Of a stretch of 64,000 nucleotides of DNA, positions 50,500-62,063 are shown piece after piece. The stretch is from contig NC_041003.1 of the NCBI RefSeq assembly GCF_004193775.1, positions 44,273,611-44,337,610 of the forward strand. Reading direction: 5' to 3'. A model generated the notes under the pieces. It made no database searches, was not told the origin of the DNA, and saw only the letters and a program-made list of their open reading frames with translations. The stretch comes from Glycine soja. Its lineage: Eukaryota; Streptophyta; Magnoliopsida; Fabales; Fabaceae. Each line of letters begins with the position of its first letter. Position 1 is the stretch's first letter. Both the position numbers and the translations under genes were made by a program.

Positions 50500-50892
50500 A
50501 ATGCCAGCTGAGTTAAGCTAAAACCACCATAGGCTTGTTATAAACTGAAGGTAGGTGAGGGCCTTGTATTCGAGAACAAGGTGAACTCCTATACTAAGAG
50601 GATGATATTGGTGCCGTATTATTTATATACATTATTTGAAATGAATTCTGTGTATAACAGATTCCATGATTTGCTAACAGAATTCCTACACCAGCTAACA
50701 GCATTCTTACACAAGCTAACAGATTCCAAATTGGTTATAACTAACTTCTGGAGCATTGTTGAGTTTCTTATGTGTAATCCTCCAAGTGCACAGGTCTTTT
50801 GGTGCTTCTTTTGGGCCTGCTACTATGGGCCTCAGGGGGTGCCTCGAGTGTGCCTTCTGTGCTTGCGTCCGTGTTGCTATCAAGGCTCAACT
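50500..50892 (-). mobile_element. LTR retrotransposon 3' end (pol tail and LTR)
   Basis: On the - strand about 50892-50768 translates to ...EAPPEAHSSRPKRSTKRPV then HLEDYT and a TAA. The RPxRxxKRPxxLxDY pattern is that of an integrase C-terminus or polyprotein end in plant LTR retrotransposons. It is followed by sequence rich in CTGTTAGC repeats, a TATATAAATAA TATA-like box and CTCTTAGTATAGGAGTTCAC, as in a 3' LTR. Most of the element is missing. It lies in the leader intron of the U-box gene. Copia or gypsy cannot be decided here. Confidence 0.5.
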
Positions 50893-51796
50893 TAACGCAA
50901 CTCCAATAATGATATCAAGTCATCAATAAAAGATTTTCCCTCTTGGCGGGCTGACTATATGGACAAAAAACAACCTTGAGTTCTGTCAAAAACTAATTTT
51001 TCATCATGGTCATTTAGATCTTTGCCTTTTTTAATGGTTTCTCTTTATAGTTTTCCGTGGTTTTTCTATTCCTCTATTTATTGGATTATCCTCCATCCAC
51101 TAAACATTTCCTTTTGGGGGAATTTATTGGTCTTCTTGAATACATGGCCAAATCATCCTTTGGCAAGATTATCATCTTTTCCTCAGCAAGTGATATTTCC
51201 ACTTTTTCTCAACCATATACATTTTTTTATCTTGTCTAAATCATCTGTCCATGTCATAAAGATCCAACAAAGTTTTTTACGTTATCCATTGATTACACAA
51301 CACAACCCACCTCTTCCACTCAGGCTAGGTACTGGCTATGTAATAATTGGAAACAAAGCACAACATAAACAAACTTAGGCTGAACTCAAGTGTCCCAACA
51401 AGTAACTGGGAGTATCAAATCAAACACAACTTAACTCCACCAGGCCTAAAATCAATTTACTTTACTTGAGCTCGATCACAAGCACATTGCAATTAGGAAT
51501 ATTACAAATCCAGTCAAAAGTTTTGAGTTTCAAACAGAAAAAACATAACATTACGCAACAGTGAACCAAACAAGGTCAACAAAGAAACATAAAATGGAAC
51601 AACAAAGGAGTAAGTAACCAATAACCAATACAAAGCAAATGCAGCAAAACATGATCAAGGTGCAGCACTAGAAACTCAAGACAATCACACATACCCTTTA
51701 AGTAAAAATGCAACTTTTTTTATAAAATGAAAGCACAAAGGGATGAAATAAGGTGATACATAAATAATAGAGAAAGTGATGAAATATGGGTTTTAC

Positions 51797-51940
51797 CAAA
51801 AAGAGGGATTGAAAGGGAACAATTCCCAGTTGATTGTGAGAGAAAGGAGAAAAGTTGGCTGGCAGCACCGCTCAAATGGGTTTTCCGGCCACCGTTGGAA
51901 TGAGAGGAGCTAAAAGCCGCAGTGGTGGTGCTAAAATAAA
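51797..51940 (-). other. Probable 5' leader exon of the U-box gene
   Basis: On the - strand a C/T-rich transcribed-looking stretch (CACCACCACTGCGGC... to CTTTCTCTCACAATCAACTG) ends at 51797 in TTTTTG before GTAAAAC, a good donor. It would splice to the acceptor at 49374, just before the ATG, giving a 2.4-kb leader intron. The upstream limit is a guess; other leader exons may exist. Confidence 0.4.
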
Positions 51941-54259
51941 TGTGGAAATTTTAGGGAAGCTATATTTTTTGCAACCTATGGTTTTGACTTGAATAGAAAT
52001 GAAACGTGTGAAATAAATGCTTTTTAGCTTTCCTAAAAACAATTCTTTTCAGCTTTTGATTTTTCTTTTCTGTGGGTATTTATGAAGTCTTTGAATACTT
52101 TCAGTTCTTAATTAATTATTATACAAATACAAATATGGAGTCAAAATTGTTACATTTGAATAAGAATTTGGTTTTGACCCGGAATGATGATGAAATGTCA
52201 TACACTTTTACGTAATAGATTTCCTAAATAATTGCCGACCAGCAGTTATAGTAGTTAATTTTATAAGAGGACTCTCCTCGATATTTTCTTTTCTAACATT
52301 TTTTTATTAACTGAAATTAGAGGATATAAAATTATTGATAAGTGAGATGTACTAAAATTATTAATCTTTAACAGATTTTTTCAGTTAATCATACCGCAAG
52401 TATTGAAAAGAGACTATCCGAGAACAAGGACAGAGTCACCATAAGAAATTAGGGATCAAAATATAACTTGGTTTTGTAATAAAAAATAAATTAACTATTT
52501 ATTTTATAAAAATCTCAAAATTTATTAAAATAAATTTCAACAAATATCTTATATAACTTAATAATTTAGTTTATTTTTTCAAAGTTTAAATAATGAATTT
52601 AAATTTCGCAAATTCAAAATTATACTCATACACTAAAAAGCTAAAATTAGATTGAAGTTAATAATGACAAGCAATGAGATAAGAGATAAAAAAAATAGTA
52701 ATAAAAAATAAAAATAGTTATTAATATGTCTTAAAATTAAATTTATTAATTTCTTATTTAGTGTAAGTTTATCTCATAGACAAATATTAATTATAAATAA
52801 TATTTAATTGCTCAAATAAGTTATAACCAAATCAATATAAAAAAAAATAATAAAGTCATTTGGTTACAAATATAAATATTTATAAACTTTAAAATAAAAA
52901 TAATACATTATAAAAAGAAAAATATTAACAAAGGAAATAAATAACATTGAATATTTTTTTAAAAAAAGAAAAAATTATAATTATTTTAATGATGAAGAAT
53001 ATAAAATAAAATTAGTATTTATACAAAAAGTATATTTGTCTAAAAAGAAGAAAAAATGTCATTATTTTTGTAAGGAAATAAAATATTTTGTAAAGAAATG
53101 AAATAAAATAGATAGTTAATACTTAAATATTATTATTTTTATAAACAGAGTCTTTAAATAAAAATAATTAATTTAATATAATAAAATTAGAATTAAAAAA
53201 AATAAAATAGGGGGGTCAAGGGCTCCGCTCCCTTACACGTAACTAAGTCTGTCTCAGAAAGAGTCTCGACAGCAGTTTTCATTTTATAATTATTCTTTGA
53301 AGATTGCAAGTATTTCCACTAAAAATAATACATTTCGAATGTTTTCGTGTGTGTATTAGCTCCAATCTAATTTCTTATGGGCATTCTCATAAGATAATTT
53401 GTATAAGAATAAACTGTCGATACTATATCATAATATATTATTCAACATAAGATAAGATTATGATAGGCACTAAAATATTTTTATAATTATATAATCAAGT
53501 TGTAACACTTCAACAAATTACACTAAAAAGAAAACGATTTAAAGAATAAGTAAATGTTGGACTATATCATTAAAAATTACTTAAAGAAATTAATTATTAT
53601 TATATATACCAATACGATTTATATATTTTTTTAAGTAATTCATCACTTAATAACTCTATAATTTAAATGTGTTTAGTTTGAAATAATTATGAGTGATTTT
53701 TTAGAAATTTTTCTTAAAAAACATGTAAATAAAAATAAAATATGTTTCAAAGTCTCGTTAATGTGTAAACCATCAAGAAGTGAACAATACATAATTTTAT
53801 AATTATTTAATAATATATGATAAAAATATTAAGCAAGCACAAATTACTATAAGTATTTGAATCTTACAAATATATGAGATAAATGATATTTATATATAGT
53901 TATTAATTATATAAATTAAATTTTATTATATTATTTTTTATGAATTTAATTAATTTAATACATAAAATAAAATTTTATTTTATTTAAATTTGAAATAATA
54001 ATATGATGATTATAACAATAAAATTAATTAAAATTTAAAATAATATAAGGTTTAATTTGAATTAAAAAATAATAGAATATTTAAAACAAGGATAGTTAAT
54101 GCAATTTAATTTAATTCTAATATTATTAGTAATTATTGTAATTCAAAATAAAATATAATTAAAAATTGTAAATTACTAAATTGCACTTTTTTTTATATAT
54201 AAATGGAACAACAGTCACCTTACTATTTTGGGATACAGGATCTTAATATAATCATACCA
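51941..54259. other. AT-rich intergenic DNA with a possible old element
   Basis: Upstream of the U-box gene. Between about 52428 (GGACAGAGTCACCATAAG) and 53262 (CCGCTCCCTTACACG...CTAAGTCTGTC) the ends are weakly inverted-repeat-like around an A/T-rich core. No genes seen. Confidence 0.3.
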
Positions 54260-55350
54260 GAGAACATTTTTACATGACTCTGCCACTAAGTTGGCCTCAC
54301 AAACAACATGGAATAACTTGAAATTTCACTCTTTATTCATCAAAATTCCCCCCATAAACAATCAACCCCTAGTAAGGGTGGCTCTACAACACAACTTTGC
54401 TCATCAAATTGACATGGCCAGAGAGTTAGTTTCAATCCGAACTAACTTATCCCCTCTTTCCCAAGCAAGCTCCATAGTAGGAATAACACCCCAAATTCTT
54501 TGCTACCATAGAACAAGATCCAATACGTATGTAAAAAAACAAAGATCTAGAAGCCAGTTGAATCTCTGAGCACTCCACCACAACTAAAGTTGGAGAGCAT
54601 ACCTTCTAACTGAGTCATCTACATTAAATTTGACCCAACCAGATTGAGGAGACACCCATCTAACATGCCTTTCATAAGGAGACACAAGTATATAAACATT
54701 AATACCCATCCCTTGAATAACCTCAAAGCTAACAAATTTGGCCCTATTAACAACCTGATCAAAATTCCACTGTTGGTCAATGAAAATAACTTGACTCCTA
54801 GCCATCCAAATGGCCCAAACTGAGACCCCAAAGACAATATTCCACATATTCCTTCCTACAAACATATTATTTGCGGTCCATGAGTGAAGACCATGCACGG
54901 TTGAAATAGTTGTTTAGTTGGACATTATAATCATGCACCAAAACATTCCAAATGGGGTGCACTTAGTTGCAATCTCCCGAGATATGAATGAATGTTTCAG
55001 CAACCCTCCCACACAACCATCAACAATAGAACATTGGTCTTGAGCTTGTTCCGCAGAACCACCCACGACATGCATTTAACTCTTTAAGGCCCCTTCTAGT
55101 CCTACAGCCTCTTCAAATTAAAATGTGTCTAGTGATGATGCTAGGAGGCTAAAACAATATAAGTTGTTTTAACATAGAAACACCCATCCGGGCTAGGTCC
55201 CCAAATAGGTTTGTCCCTCCTATTCTGTTGATTGGGGACTAGATAAGCGACAATCTTATCCAACATCCATTCTAACAGATATTGGGCCAAGAGTTGAATA
55301 TTCCACCCTTCTTCATATAGATCAACAGGTTCAACAACTGAGAAAGACAT
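54260..55350 (-). pseudogene. Decayed LINE ORF2 3' region (zf-RVT and RNase H)
   Basis: In order on the - strand: 55350-55141 gives KPIWGPSPDGCFYVKTTYIV, the motif before the zf-RVT cysteine region. About 55080-54900 gives a broken Cys/His-like stretch. 54898-54584 gives VWAIWMARSQVIFIDQQW and, at the domain start, SPQSGWVKFNVDDSV, the opening of the LINE RNase H domain. About 54330-54260 gives HVVCEANLVAES, its C-terminal motif. Stops and frame changes separate the pieces. It is inactive. Confidence 0.7.
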
Positions 55351-56278
55351 GACATGAGATGAGGGTCAATATGAGTGACTGAGAAAAGAATAATCCCCAA
55401 AGACAACCACGCTTCATGCCCAAAATGAAACATCAAGACCACCCACAATCCACCTCATGTTATCCCGAACATAGTTCCAAACAAAGCATAACCCCTTCCA
55501 TGTCTAATATAGTTCCAAACAAAGCATACCCTTCCATGTCTGATAGTCTCCATCTTTACTTTGAAAAACATGAACAATAGAAGAGTAAAGAAGATGAAGT
55601 AGAGATGAAAATATCACTACAAAAAATATGTTAAAAGGGTGCAAATTTAGTCACTAAAGTGAGGACATTCGTCACTAAATAAATAAAAGATTGATTTTAA
55701 TAAGTTCCTAAGTTGTTGGTTTCCATATTTAAAAGTAAAAACCACCAAAATCTAATAATGTTCAAAATAAAGTATTAGAGAACGCTCTTGGATTCCTCCA
55801 TTTCAACTAATTCAATTCTAAATAATATCATTATTCCAAATGATACCCTTAAGTTAATTTAAATGTGATTAGCATCTTCAATAAATATAGTGAAAACTAG
55901 TTTAAAAAATAGTTTTTTTATATCAAATTAAGAAAATTAAATTAACTTAACTAACATTCTTAATTAGCATGAAATTAAGAATTTTTATTTATATTTGAGT
56001 TTGGAAGACTAGATGATATATATATATATATAATTATTTTTTTAAAAGAATTTAAAATGTATTTTTTAATAAAAAAATTAATATTTAATACTATTAAAAT
56101 ATTTTCATCATAATATTTTATGAAGTTATATGTATATTCATTTCTCAATTAATGTTCCAAATTACTATTAGGAGGTATTCTCATTATTTCTAAACTTTTT
56201 TTAGAAGCATTATTTTTAGACTAATAACGAAAAAACTTAATTATATTTTAGTCTCTTTTTTGACAAAAGAGAGTCAAT
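55351..56278. other. Intergenic DNA with a CACTA-like terminus
   Basis: CACTACAAAAAATATG at 55615-55630 resembles a CACTA transposon end and is followed by AGTCACTAAAGTGAGG and CGTCACTAAAT, common in such ends. I could not find the opposite terminus. An (AT)n run sits near 56017-56031. Confidence 0.35.
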
Positions 56279-56614
56279 TCATTTCTGTTGGTAGAGAATT
56301 TTGAATACAACTAGAAAAAAAAAACACACACAATTATTAAGATTCTCAACTGAATGTCGAGCTAGGGAATGAGCTACAAAGTTGATTTTTCTACTAGTAA
56401 ACTGAATGCTAAACCCCAGATGTAAAATAAGCATATGCATGATATGGTTCAGAAAAATACCACACTTTGTCATGTTACTTTTTCCACCCAAGGCTTGATC
56501 CACCAAACCTTTGCAATCCATTTCGAAAATAACAGCATTTTTTTTTTTTGGGTACTGTTCCACCCATTTCATAGCTTTTAAGATAGCATAGGTCTCATCT
56601 TCTTGAACCTCCAT
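56279..56614 (-). pseudogene. RNase H-like (RVT_3) fragment
   Basis: An open frame of 111 residues begins VQEDETYAILKAMKWVEQYP, continues VIFEMDCKGLVDQALGG and ends FTSRKINFVAHSLARHSVEN. This is the C-terminal two-thirds of the RNase H-like domain found in LINE ORF2 and derived host proteins (E-x-x-A, D-C-K and VAHxLAR positions). The start of the domain is missing and the tail is Phe/Val-rich noise. I read it as a LINE relic. Confidence 0.65.
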
Positions 56615-56619
56615 AGTCA

Positions 56620-56850
56620 GGAGTTCTATTCTTTAAGTCACTCAAATAAAAAATTTGTATTGTTAGTCTCTTAAATTAAAAAAAATTCTTTTTAATCTCT
56701 CTTCTCAAATAAATTTACATTTTTTAGCTCTTCAAATTTTGGCAAAAAACCAAACAAAGTATTTTATTAAAAAAATTGAATAACATAAAAAACGTAGGTC
56801 TCATTTGAAAGTCTAAAAAGCCGAGGACTAAAAAGCATAATTAAGTCCAT
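56620..56850. repeat. Dispersed legume repeat (GGACTAAAAAGCATAATTAAG)
   Basis: Resembles the common GGTCC/GGACTAAAA... legume interspersed repeat; similar in style to 26345-26480. Lies 0.2-0.4 kb upstream of the synthetase gene. Limits approximate. Confidence 0.35.
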
Positions 56851-57057
56851 TGAAAATATTAACAAATTTATTAATTTACTAATCAATATAAAACATAAAA
56901 TTTCCTTCCCCTTGTATAAAATAAAAATAAAAATAGAATGATTAATAAAATATAAAATAAAAATAAAATGGTGTTGAATGAGACGCACCCTCATATCCAT
57001 CCCCAACCTCGAAGAGTAATAAGGTAGAGGCACACACCACACTCTCACACATAACCA

Positions 57058-58548
57058 ATGGCCTCTATCTCTGCTCCAACAAGAACACTCCTCTTCACCC
57101 ATTCAACCAAACGCTTCTTCCGTCCCTTCAAACCTTCTTCTTCTCCTTTCCCTCTTCAATGCACCACAAAAACCACCTGCAGCACCCTCCAACAACAACA
57201 ACAACCTCGCCGCAACAACAACTACAACGTCATCGGAATCCTCGAAGAGCGCGGTCTGGTTGAGTCCATCACCAGCGACGCGCTCCGCAGCGCGTGCCTG
57301 ACACCGGCACCCCTCAAGGTCTACTGCGGCTTCGACCCCACCGCGGAGTCCCTCCACCTCGGCAACCTCCTCGGCCTCATCGTACTCTCCTGGTTCCGCT
57401 GCTGCGGCCACCGCGCTGTCGCGCTCATCGGCGGCGCCACCGCGCTCGTCGGCGACCCCTCCGGGAAATCCCTCGAAAGACCCGAACTTGACGCCGAAAC
57501 CTTGGAGAGGAACCAATTGGGTATCTCGAACACCATTCATCAGATTCTGGGTCGCGCTCAAGATTCAAACTTGGTCGGTCCTAATTCTAATTCTGATTCT
57601 GATTCTGATTCTAATTCCTCTGTTGTGATTCTGAACAACTATGATTGGTGGAAGGAGTTTAGTTTGCTGGATTTTTTGAAAAGGGTGGGTAAGTTTGCTA
57701 GGGTGGGGTCAATGATGGCTAAGGAGAGTGTTAGAAAGAGGTTGGAATCAGAACAAGGAATGAGTTACACTGAGTTCACTTATCAGCTGTTGCAGGGTTA
57801 TGATTTCTTGCACTTGTTTCAGAATGAGGGTGTTAGTGTTCAGATTGGGGGGAGTGACCAATGGGGTAATATAACTGCTGGGACTGAGTTGATTAGGAAG
57901 ATTTTGCAAGTGGAAGGTGCTTATGGTTTGACATTCCCTCTTCTTTTGAAGAGTGATGGCACAAAGTTCGGGAAGTCCGAGGATGGTGCCATTTGGTTGT
58001 CTCCAACGTTTTTGTCTCCTTACAAGTTTTACCAGTATTTTTTTAGTGTGCCTGATGATGATGTTATTAGGTTTTTGAAGATCCTTACCTTTTTGGACAT
58101 TGAGGAGATAGTTGCCTTGGAGGGGGAGATGGGGAAGCCTGGCTATGTGCCTAACACCGCCCAGCGGAGGCTTGCCGAGGAAGTTACACGGTTTGTTCAT
58201 GGAGAGGATGGTTTGGCTGAGGCTCTTAAGGCCACTGAGGCATTGAGGCCGGGGTCTGAGACGAAGTTGGACTGGAAAACTATTGAGGGGATTGCTGAGG
58301 ATGTGCCGTGTTGTTCTCTGGCTTATGATGCGGTTTTGAATCTGTCGTTGGTGGATCTTTTGGTCTCTTCTGGTTTGTTCGAGAGTAAATCTGCTGCACG
58401 TCGGTTGTTGAAGCAAGGAGGGCTTTACTTGAATAATAACAGAGTGGATAATGAAGGTAAGAGGATTGAGGCTGCGGATATAGTGGATGGGAAAGTTCTT
58501 CTGTTATCAGCAGGCAAAAAGAATAAGGTGCTGGTGAGAATAGTTTGA
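57058..58548 (+). CDS. Tyrosyl-tRNA synthetase, organellar (bacterial type)
   Basis: Class I synthetase charging tRNA-Tyr in mitochondria and plastids; 496 aa in one exon. The Ser/Thr/Phe-rich N-terminus (1-40) has the character of a transit peptide and is followed by a poly-Gln run (45-49). The HIGH motif is HLGN (100-103) in GFDPTAESLHLGNLLGL. The Tyr-binding region includes SDQWGNITAG (266-275). KMSKS appears as KFGKS (303-307), as in bacterial TyrRS. An S4-like RNA-binding domain is at about 430-490. A low-complexity Asn/Ser/Asp insert (176-188, encoded by a GATTCT repeat) interrupts the catalytic domain. The first 400-500 nt are clearly GC-rich and the rest is near the local average, which accounts for long chance frames on the other strand. 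The Arabidopsis counterpart is, as I recall, EMB2768. The ATG context and the immediately upstream C/A-rich leader look normal. Confidence 0.95.
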   Translation: MASISAPTRTLLFTHSTKRFFRPFKPSSSPFPLQCTTKTTCSTLQQQQQPRRNNNYNVIGILEERGLVESITSDALRSACLTPAPLKVYCGFDPTAESLHLGNLLGLIVLSWFRCCGHRAVALIGGATALVGDPSGKSLERPELDAETLERNQLGISNTIHQILGRAQDSNLVGPNSNSDSDSDSNSSVVILNNYDWWKEFSLLDFLKRVGKFARVGSMMAKESVRKRLESEQGMSYTEFTYQLLQGYDFLHLFQNEGVSVQIGGSDQWGNITAGTELIRKILQVEGAYGLTFPLLLKSDGTKFGKSEDGAIWLSPTFLSPYKFYQYFFSVPDDDVIRFLKILTFLDIEEIVALEGEMGKPGYVPNTAQRRLAEEVTRFVHGEDGLAEALKATEALRPGSETKLDWKTIEGIAEDVPCCSLAYDAVLNLSLVDLLVSSGLFESKSAARRLLKQGGLYLNNNRVDNEGKRIEAADIVDGKVLLLSAGKKNKVLVRIV

Positions 58549-59505
58549 GAGTATTTATTGGATAGCTTAGTATTCTTTGGAGTCTGTCTATTTGCTCTGT
58601 GGTTTTGTTGTACTTTTAAGAAACCTTTGATTTTCTTGTTACACCGAAGCTTATTCTTTAAGTGCTGTTTTCCAATCAGAATTAGAGTTTTTCACCTCAA
58701 TAGCTTTGCTAGTCTTTAATGCAAACCTTTATTTCGCAGATTATTGAGGTGAAATTTCAATTCTGTTTGGAGAATAGCACCAAAAATAATTAAGAAACTG
58801 TATCTAAATTTTGTCCTTCAAATAACACCTCTTACTCGCATCCATTATTTGGTAAGCATTGCGGCCAAGTACTTATTTATGGGTAACCTAACATTGCAGC
58901 TGTAAATTTGTAAGCTCAAAATTTCTAGAATTGAGAATATTTAAAGTAAATACATTTATTAACCATTGTTGAACAAATGCAAGTTGCACTGAGCATAAAT
59001 TAATGGAACTCATTTGTGGTTGGTTGGGGGCAAGTGGTCTCTTTGCTGGAAGTCTTGATCTTTGATCTACAACATTTTGATGTTTTGCTACATAATTAGT
59101 ATTGTGTGTCTGTGTTTGACATGGAGTAAAAAGCCTGTTGAACTAGTTGGAGTTCTATTTTCCTTTAATATTTGTAGAATTGTTGATATTCATGCCAATT
59201 TACATTTGCTTATATCAAGAACCCGATGTAGCAGGTAGCTTCATCATTCCAATGAAAACCCTGCTTATGTATAGTGAATCATTAGACTGTTCAATGTGGC
59301 AAATACCAACCTTTTCACTTGAGCCTAATGGCTGCTTCAAAATTATTCTGTTGCATTACATTGAATAGGGTTCTTTTGTTCTGATTGATTGGGGAGCTAC
59401 AACCTTGTGGAAGAAATAGATGGGCAATGATACTATAGATTCATTAGCATGGTGAAGGACGTTTTCTTGGTTAATTTATAACATGTTCCTAGAATAGTTT
59501 ACGAC

Positions 59506-59566
<61 letters not shown>

Positions 59567-61022
59567 TTATTTCATTTGATCATTCATGTTCTAACATGTT
59601 TGGTTTGGCTAATGTGTTATATGTATGTTAGGGTTTCTTAATGAAGATAAAATCTTCAATCTTCATTACTGGGGATGTTAAAGCTCTGGTTCTTTTTCAT
59701 TTTACCGTTATCTTGGATTTATGTCCGTCCTAATGTGTTATATTGGTTATATAGCAAGTTTCCTCCCTTGAAACAAAAAAGAAAAAACAACTCATTTATA
59801 GAAAATTTCCAATCAACCATGAATAAATAATATAGTTCTTTCATTGTTCCACAACAATTTTTCATTTACCAGTCAATATACTTCCTCTGTTCTTTTTATA
59901 TAAAAAAACAAACAACTTTTTTTTTCTCTTTTATAAACAAATTTTGACTATTTTTGTTTCATTTAATGAGATTATGTTCAAAATACTCTTCATTTGATAT
60001 GGTATTTATGCTTAATATCAAGTTTTAATGAAGAGTAGTTTAGAAAAAAAAAATTAATTAAAAATGATATAATTTAATGAAGTTAAATAATTTTTTAATA
60101 AGTGCAAATAATTTTTTTAATAAAATAACACAGAGAGAGTACAATGATTCAATAGTATTAGTAATTCAACAATCTTTAAATCATAGGGTCACAATAGTCA
60201 AGTTAAATTTCACCATATTCCAAATAATCAAACCATAATTTATATATTAAAAAAACTCATTTCATATAAATTTTAAAACTTATGTTACTCATAAATTAAT
60301 GAACTTTTGTTGAGTACTTAATATTTTTTTTTTTGCGTTCAATTTTTAATAAAACAAATTTTTATTATTCATCCTCGTTTTTTTAGTTCTTCTAATTTGT
60401 GTATTTTTTATTTTTGTCCTTATAATATTTTGTTCATTTTGTATTATTCCTTTGAAAAATATTTTATATGAATTAATAACAAATAATCTATATATTTTAA
60501 GGATAAAAAAATAGATATATTAGAATGGCAAAAAAATAACAAGGATCGAAAACATTTGTTTATTTTATTAGGGATTCAACATAATTTTATATTAGGGATC
60601 CAAAATAAAATTTGTTAATTTATTATAGGCCTAAAATATATTTAGGCCAAATTTTAATTATATACAATAAATATTTATCTTTACAATTTACAAATTAAAT
60701 AAATACCAATTTAACTAAGATGTATTTGCAACATAAAATTCTCACAATATCATTTATTACTTAATTATATATTGCCATTATGATATAAAATAAATTTATT
60801 TATCAATAGGGATTGAATCTAATATAAGATATTAGTCTCCCACAACGTGGTGAACTAATGTTCAAATTTTCATGGGAGATGTGTCCATATTTAGGATCAA
60901 AGTGTACCTCAAATACAATTGTCTCCAAATGTGGGAAATAAAAATAATGGTTTTACACTCAGTTTCATGTATTCCCATTCTATTCTTTTGTAGTTAACTA
61001 CTATATTTCTCTTTACAAGCAA
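58549..61022. other. Intergenic DNA with (ATT)n microsatellite
   Basis: Holds the synthetase 3' UTR and about 62 bp of ATT repeat at 59505-59566. About 60340-60660 carries the GGCCTAAAATATATTTAGGCC-type legume repeat, with a 21-bp palindrome-like end. No gene supported. Confidence 0.5.
59505..59566. repeat. (ATT)n microsatellite
   Basis: About 62 bp of uninterrupted ATT trinucleotide. Confidence 0.95.
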
Positions 61023-61752
61023 ATGGAACTCACTCGAATTGAGCCAAACCTTTTCACTTTGAACATACTCATTAACTGTTTCTGCTACTTTGGTCAGATG
61101 GACTTGGCTTTTTCTTTACTTGGCGAGATTCTCAAACTGAGGTTATCACCCAACTACCATAACCTTGAATACACTTATGAAAATGGATTATGCAAGACTA
61201 AAAGGGTGGATGATGCCTTGAATCTCTTTGAAGAAATGCATCCTGATACAGTGACTTATAGTTCTCTTATTGAAAATCAGGGAGAATCTCTTATGTTTGG
61301 GATCTTATTGATGAGATGCATGATAGAGGTCAACCTCCGGATGTAATCACCTATAATAACTTATAGATGCTTTATGCAAAAATGGCCATCTTACAGGGCA
61401 GTTGCATTGTTCAATAAAATGAAAGACCAGGTAATTCGGCCAAATGTGTACACATTCACTATACTTCTTGATGGACTATGCAAAGTTGAAAGACTTATGA
61501 ATGCCCATGAATTTTTTCAAGATCTTTTGACTAAAGGCCTGTCTAAATGTTCGGAGATATGCTGTTATGATCAATGAACTTTGTAAAGAGGGCTTGCTTG
61601 ATGAAGCATTGGTCTTGCAATCAAGAATGGAAGACAATGGTCGCATCTCTGATGCTGTAACTTTTGAAATAGTGATTTGTGCTTTCTTTGAAGAAGATGA
61701 GAATGATAAAGCAGAGAAGCTTCGTAAAATGATTGCTAGAGGCCTATTGTAA
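61023..61752 (+). pseudogene. Restorer-like P-class PPR pseudogene
   Basis: PPR proteins bind organelle RNA; this Rf-like clade is often clustered in legumes. The first frame has IEPNLFTLNILINCF, GLCKTKRVDDALNLFEEM and DTVTYSSLIE. A frameshift then reveals WDLIDEMHDRGQPPDVITYN in a second frame, another gives DALCKNGHL, then AVALFNKMKDQ and RPNVYTFTILLDGLCKVERL, with a last shift before INELCKEGLLDEAL. It ends AEKLRKMIARGLL and TAA at 61750-61752. There are at least three frame changes, one deletion (text jumps from repeat two to a late repeat) and no N-terminal targeting region. It is therefore a non-functional fragment. Confidence 0.85.
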
Positions 61753-62063
61753 AAGTAAAGTAGGTGAGATGCTTTCTAGTGACACATTATGTTATTTTGA
61801 ATTTGATGATGACCAACTGATATTTATTTCTTTTGATAGTTTCACATACCATGTAATGAGCTCACTATGACACTGCTTTTGATTAGAAGTCATATGTTGT
61901 TAGGCCTATTGTAAAAGTAAAGTAGGTGAGATGCTTTCTAGTGACACGTTATGTTATTTTGAATTTGATGATGACCAACTGATATTTATTTCTTTTCATA
62001 GTTTCACATACCATGTAATGAGCTCACTATGACACTACTTTTGATTAGAAGTCATATGTTATT
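61740..62063. repeat. 162-bp tandem duplication
   Basis: Copies begin at 61740 and 61902, both starting AGGCCTATTGTAAAAGTAAA, and differ at only a few positions. The first copy includes the last codons and stop of the PPR pseudogene. Confidence 0.95.

Noticed and set aside
50581..51378. Two + strand frames of 104 and 118 residues
   Set aside because: The first is the shadow of the retroelement pol tail on the other strand; the second has no family feature.
54291..54569. 92-residue + strand frame
   Set aside because: Lies opposite the decayed LINE RNase H domain; shadow frame.
57103..58416. Long antisense frames (152 and 222 residues) opposite the synthetase
   Set aside because: Explained by GC-rich codon bias and the constraints of the real coding strand; no domain seen.
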